In this document: piece by piece, positions 59,534-64,000 of the stretch
Position numbering within the stretch: the first letter of the stretch is position 1
Layout: each line of letters opens with the position of its first letter
Assembly (NCBI GenBank): GCA_026214975.1
Contig: JAOBSW010000755.1
Coordinates: 62,001-126,000, forward strand
From: Gentiana macrophylla
Taxonomy: Eukaryota; Streptophyta; Magnoliopsida; Gentianales; Gentianaceae
Direction: 5' to 3'
Length of the DNA: 64,000 nt
Translations under genes and position numbers: made by a program
Notes under the pieces: generated by a model
What the model saw: only the letters and a program-made list of their open reading frames with translations
Database searches by the model: none
What the model was told of the DNA's origin: nothing

Positions 59534-61613
59534 CGTCCCCCAAGCTTAAGACTTTGCTTGTCCCCAAGCAAACAAAAAGACTCAAGATGAGACGGACTAA
59601 GAAGATCACACATGACATAGCCTTAGACGAAGACGCACAAAACACGAGCATTAATAAAATTTATCCCGGCATTCAAATCACAAAATGGACTAACTAATCC
59701 TTTTTATCATATCATGAGCAAAAGTGAACAAAAATTGTCAATGGGAAACAACATAGACCAAGAAGATAGACCCTCACGGGATAAATCACTCAACGCTCAA
59801 TATTTGTGAGGTGACTAATCTCTCAAGCTCATTCCTTTGAAAATGCCCAACTATATGCTTGTATATCGTCTCATATCAATTACCAAGGCATTGTGCAACA
59901 CATAAATCATAAGGTCTTTGGGAAAAAGGATGGTAAGTGAGAATAGCCCAAGTAGGAAAAAAATGGTGATAGGTGTAGGAAAAGGTATAAGAGATGGCAA
60001 AAACCATTAGAACTAGCGAAACACATGACTAACAAACATCAACGTCATACAAGTGCAAGGGTGTCCAACGCTTTATTTCCAAACCAAAGAAAATACAAAG
60101 GATAATTTCTCTACTTTTGGGAGGATAATGATAAAATTCCCTCTTTATTACAAACAAATAGAACACATAATATTTAGGAGGTTTTTTTTTTCTTTTGATT
60201 GCCTCCTTTATTGATTATTTTTTCTCTTTTTTCATATATTTTTCTTTTCTTTTGTTTTTGTCATTTTTTTTTTCAAACTAAGAAACAGACAAATGGTAAC
60301 AATATGGATTTCCCCCAAGCTTGATCATTAAATACTAAGTACAAGAAATTTGATAGCCACGTGCCCCAGTTAGTCCTAAGGTTGAGTGAAAGGAATTGGA
60401 ATTGGGCTACCACTTTTTCGGGTTGTTCAATGTATGGTGTAGTGAAGTAAGGTAAAGTGGGAAAAAGGTGTAATAAAGACTAAGGCTCAAAAGGTATAAG
60501 GTATATAATGTGGTGGAAAGTAGAAACGAATGCCTCAATCATTTCTATGTGTTTGCACATACCAAGGCAACATCAACAAGACTCAACACAAGTTCTAAAG
60601 GAACAAGTCCAAGGAAGAGAAAATACGCACAAATTTAGGGTGAGACTGAAGTGGTCAGTCATAAGGCTGGAATAATATCTCACCGGGTCAATTTTGTCTA
60701 TTCACCCAGACTCTATTGTTTCCAAAAGAAAATAATGTCACTTGTAAACATGATATTCTAAAAAGGATTTTTCACTCCATGTCATGCATTTCTCTTGTCA
60801 GAACAAACTATATCAATTTTCATGCATTGCAAATCTCATCTAAAGTAGCTATGTGTGATCATCAAAACCATCAAGACAAAACGACACAACTGACTCGCCT
60901 GACAATGACAAAGACTGTAAATTGCATAGAAGAAAGATTTTCACAAGTGTCGGTCCCCCACACTTAAAGGTTGCATTGTCCCCAATGTGATTAAATTAAA
61001 ATAGTGGAGGGAAAAAGAAAACTCACAAGATGCAACGGGTGGGCTCCTTGTGTGCATAAATAACGCTTTGAATATCGTAGTCCGGAAGAATAATCTTTTT
61101 GCCCTTAATCGGACCGCCGACGAAGTCACCAGAATTGTGTGGTGGTCCTCTCCTTGGCGGCAAAGTCACCGGGATTTTCCTCTATTTTTTCTTTTTTTTA
61201 TATAGAAAAACAGTCTCCATCACACCATGGGTGTGACAAGGGCTGTTTTTTCTATTTTATTTTTCCAACCTCACACTCATTGTCCTAAACCGCATCATAG
61301 GTGTTATTTCCATCCTTCAAGACTTTTTTTCTTTTTTCCTCCGCATGCGATGACCTTTAAATACCACTCGTGCACATCTTTCTCTCTGCAAAAAAGACAC
61401 ACAAACAAAACAAACCAAGACCAAAGGACCGAGAAGGCAACTCTCTTCCTTTATTTATTCATTAAACAAGAAAAAAGAATATAAAAAAAATACATTCTGA
61501 ATTTATAGTCTTCAGTTGGACTATCTTTAAGTATCATTCTCAAGGAGGACTAAACCAAACAAGGGCATCCCTCTGCATCTTTCTCCACATATCAAAGATA
61601 TTAACAAGTATTT

Positions 61614-62654
61614 TCAGATATAGCATTGGGAGCCATCATGTCTTCTTAAAAAGTGATTAATCATTTTAGCTCTAAAGAAAGAAGTGCCTCCTAGCAAATT
61701 ATACATCTCTTTATCAATGCTCACAATGAACCTAAATGAATCATGGACTACTAGAGGTGACACATCAATATATTTGACATGCTCAACATGCTCAAGTTCA
61801 ACATCATTATACAATGAAGGGGGATTATCATTATCAAATGCATTTAAATCGGGACTTAATATTGTTACCTCCTTTTCATCTTCTTCTTCGTTCATCAATG
61901 TTGAATCCGGGATTATTGCACCATTATCTTGTGAAGATGGTTCAAATTTCCATGTGGCTCCACTCTTGTTAATTCGGAGGCCTAAACACTCAGCAATCTT
62001 CAAGAAATCATCACCGAAAACATTTAGATCAAGACATTGTGGGATTTTATAAGGATCATAGTTTTCATCCCCACAACTTTCAAGGTCGGCCTCTTGCTCT
62101 TGAATCTCCATCATCTGCTTTTCCCTTTCAACCTCTCAAATACATGGCGATTACGTGCAACTAGTTCTCCCAAGGTCGGTTCGCTTTTCTCTGGAGCTGG
62201 ACACAATAGGTGTGCCATTTCTCTAGAAAATTTCTCACTACTCTCTACTGAATTCTGTAACAAAATCTCAATGTTAGACTTGGTCTCTGAGTGAGGGCGT
62301 GCTTCTTGGTGCCAATGATACTGATCCTGACCCCATGAAGAATAGGGATGGTAACTCCACTCACCATTGTATGATGGTGCATTGAGATTGTGATTATAAT
62401 GATATTGATCCTCATAACTTGCACCATCTCGGCATTGTTACTCCAATTTGGTGAGATGAATAACCTACATTGCATCGAGCATCATAATGGTTGTCACCAC
62501 AATATGAACATCTCACTTTAAATTGGTTAAGCCCATATCCATACATCCTCTCATCGGTTGGTGTCACTTGAGCATTAAATCTTGAGAAAAGTGAATCCAT
62601 GAAAGCTTGACACTTCAAATTTCTCGCACAATAAAAGAAAAAAATCAAAAGCAA
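61614..62654 (-). pseudogene. Gypsy-like zinc-knuckle protein, two frame changes
   Basis: It starts MDSLFSRFNAQV at 62654 and soon gives the knuckle CSYCGDNHYDARC, then VTMPRWCKL. The next frame reads YEDQYHYNHNLNAPSYNGEW, an aromatic- and His-rich stretch, then EKFSREMAHLLCPAPEKSEP and ARNRHVFERLKG. The third frame (from 62114) reads MMEIQEQEADLESCGDENYD and an acidic region up to 61614. The frames join without overlap gaps, so a protein of about 340 residues is suggested with two single-base lesions or sequence errors. Knuckles are usual in gag, but here the knuckle is near the start and no capsid domain precedes it. Confidence 0.6.
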
Positions 62655-62744
62655 AAGGTCTCACCCGTAGCAAGGTGCAACTTGCTAGGGTGAAAAAAAT
62701 CGATCTAACAAAATCAAGAATGGGTTCGATGTTGACACCGAAGT

Positions 62745-62761
62745 CCCCGGCAACGGCGCCA
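62745..62761 (-). promoter_or_regulatory. PBS, perfect tRNA-Asp match
   Basis: The minus strand reads TGGCGCCGTTGCCGGGG, complementary to the 3' end of plant tRNA-Asp including CCA. It lies 7 bases after the LTR end. Confidence 0.9.
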
Positions 62762-62768
62762 GAAAACT

Positions 62769-64000
62769 TGATGTGTGATTTTCAATATAATCACTAAATC
62801 CTACCGCAAGCGCACGGCTTATCGAGTAGCACTTAGGATGTCGATCCCACAGGGACTTGTAGTCAATCACCAAACAATTCCCGATTTATATTAGCTAGAC
62901 AAATCAAAATCTTGGAGGTTTTTATCTTAAAATCCTAAAATTAAAGAAAATAAAGAAAATCTAATTAATAGCCAAGAACTTCAAGATTTAGGTAATAGGG
63001 TTCAAGGTCTAGAGGCATTTCTTGGATTTCGGATCAACCACGGCGTTGTCTACACAGAATTTCAACAATATTTCTATGAATATGAATTTTCCATTTATGA
63101 AGACCAATTATCAAATATTACACGTAAACATTCTTTCGAACTATTATCGTGATTCTACCTAGTTTTATCCTACATTTAGCTTCCTACAATGAAGAATAAA
63201 ATTAGATGCATTGAAATACCATAATTATGGGCCACTTTAGGTATAACCTAATTTTCATTGAAGAAATCCCTAAAGATTTGATCTTGGTTTCTAGGTTATC
63301 GATTAATTAATACTTTTTCTGTCATCAACTAATCGAATGAAGTTTCTCATGCAATCCTACGGCCATTCACTCCTTCGAGATATTATTTCCGGGAAAATAC
63401 ATGAATAAGCATACAAGATCAAATTCATAAACATGACGAAAATCCTTTATCAATGAAAAGATTGTATCTTTAAAACTATATAATCATCGCCGGGCTTTTC
63501 CTAATCCAAGAAACTAATATTTACTCTCGTAACATATCAAGATTCCAAGATTCAACCATATAATTCATACTTTGAGAAGAAAAATAAATAAATCGAATAA
63601 AGGAGAAAAGAGATAGAGAGAAACCGTCAAAGTATTGCATAAATAATCAAACATCGAAAAAGCTTTGTTCTTGAATTCTTAAAACCTAAAATCCTTGTTC
63701 TTGGGGATGGGAGAAGATGATGATGAAGAGGGGAAAATAGTCGACTAAAATCTGAGGTTGGAGGCGTGAATGATCAATTGTACGACTTCAAAGAATAAAA
63801 AGGGGATAATTACATCATATAATAAGTTTCCATAATTAATTTAATCAAGAAAATCTTTAAAAATCAAATATCTATAAATCTTGGACTCTTGTAGTATGTG
63901 GACTCCTCTTTTGCATTGAAAAACACGCCATTATCAAAGAAAACACGTTGGTGAAAGTTTCCACCAATCAGAACATTTCGTTGGCCAGGATCAGATTTCT
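62769..64000 (-). repeat. 5' LTR of the gypsy-like element, cut by the window edge
   Basis: It ends ...CACATCA on the minus strand at 62769. The gatcccacagggac block near 62843 is the typical LTR 3' signature of this gypsy group. At least 1,232 bp; the TG start is not in the window. Confidence 0.75.

Larger units (their letters stand above)
43185..60163 (+). repeat. Segmental duplication, copy B
   Basis: Partner of 13770-34968 in direct orientation, about 17.0 kb. It lacks the 4.57-kb copia insertion and keeps the empty site near 53395. It has its own block at 48784-49548, an extra 233 bp at 52326-52558, and a longer (TA)n tract in the foldback element. Confidence 0.93.
59534..64000 (-). mobile_element. 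Minus-strand gypsy-like element, tRNA-Asp primed, partial
   Basis: 5' LTR from 62769 to beyond the right edge, PBS at 62745-62761, a zinc-knuckle frame at 61614-62654, then non-coding DNA with repeated phrases such as cccccaagctt, ccccacacttaaagg and attgtccccaatg towards 59534. No protease, reverse transcriptase or integrase is visible. The 3' LTR is missing because the element is joined to copia Y at about 59533. It resembles non-autonomous gypsy derivatives. Confidence 0.7.

Noticed and set aside
61227..61484. 85-codon plus-strand frame (MGVTRAVFSILFF...)
   Set aside because: Antisense to the gypsy-like element's non-coding part; no family match.

Overview
This is a repeat-packed plant nuclear window, most likely from a eudicot. 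The evidence is the kind of elements present: LTR retrotransposons whose primer-binding sites match tRNA-iMet or tRNA-Asp, Ty1/copia and Ty3/gypsy coding remnants, L1-type LINE remnants, a Stowaway-type MITE, a long-TIR DNA element, and a captured fragment of cytosolic ribosomal protein L5. I found no intact host gene. The only host-like coding sequences are the RPL5 pseudogene fragments (14.95-15.15 kb and 44.36-44.56 kb, minus strand) and an unassigned cysteine-rich terminal exon at 42.62-42.81 kb.

Layout. (1) 1-13.4 kb: two related, apparently non-coding (LARD-like) LTR elements, one nested in the other in opposite orientation. The inner element (1355-10281, minus) has both LTRs, a tRNA-iMet PBS, a PPT and a perfect 5-bp target duplication ATAGG. 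The outer element (plus) enters from the left edge and ends with its 3' LTR at about 13.4 kb. (2) 13.77-34.97 kb (copy A) and 43.19-60.16 kb (copy B): a direct segmental duplication of old TE debris. In order it holds an RPL5 fragment, a GTGACGAAA repeat cluster, a LINE tail fragment, a copia LTR plus gag, a 2.2-kb foldback-like element with 8-bp TSD, a Stowaway MITE, a LINE reverse transcriptase remnant, a chimeric copia remnant and the edge of a gypsy element. Copy A alone carries a 4.57-kb copia insertion (23676-28243) with identical 126-bp LTRs; copy B preserves its empty site. (3) 34.97-43.19 kb, between the copies: a copia element whose 5' LTR is split by a 1.7-kb solo gypsy LTR (TSD AATGA), then a 5' portion of a tRNA-Asp-primed gypsy element with an open 257-codon protease-containing frame, then the cysteine-rich exon. 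(4) 60.16-64.0 kb: a minus-strand tRNA-Asp-primed gypsy-like element with a zinc-knuckle reading frame; its 5' LTR runs off the right edge.

The shared frameshifts of A and B show that most coding remnants were dead before the duplication. The copia insertion at 23.7 kb came afterwards, or was lost precisely from B, which is unlikely. Nothing here forms a working pathway. The interest lies in transposon architecture, relative timing, and the orphan cysteine-rich exon.
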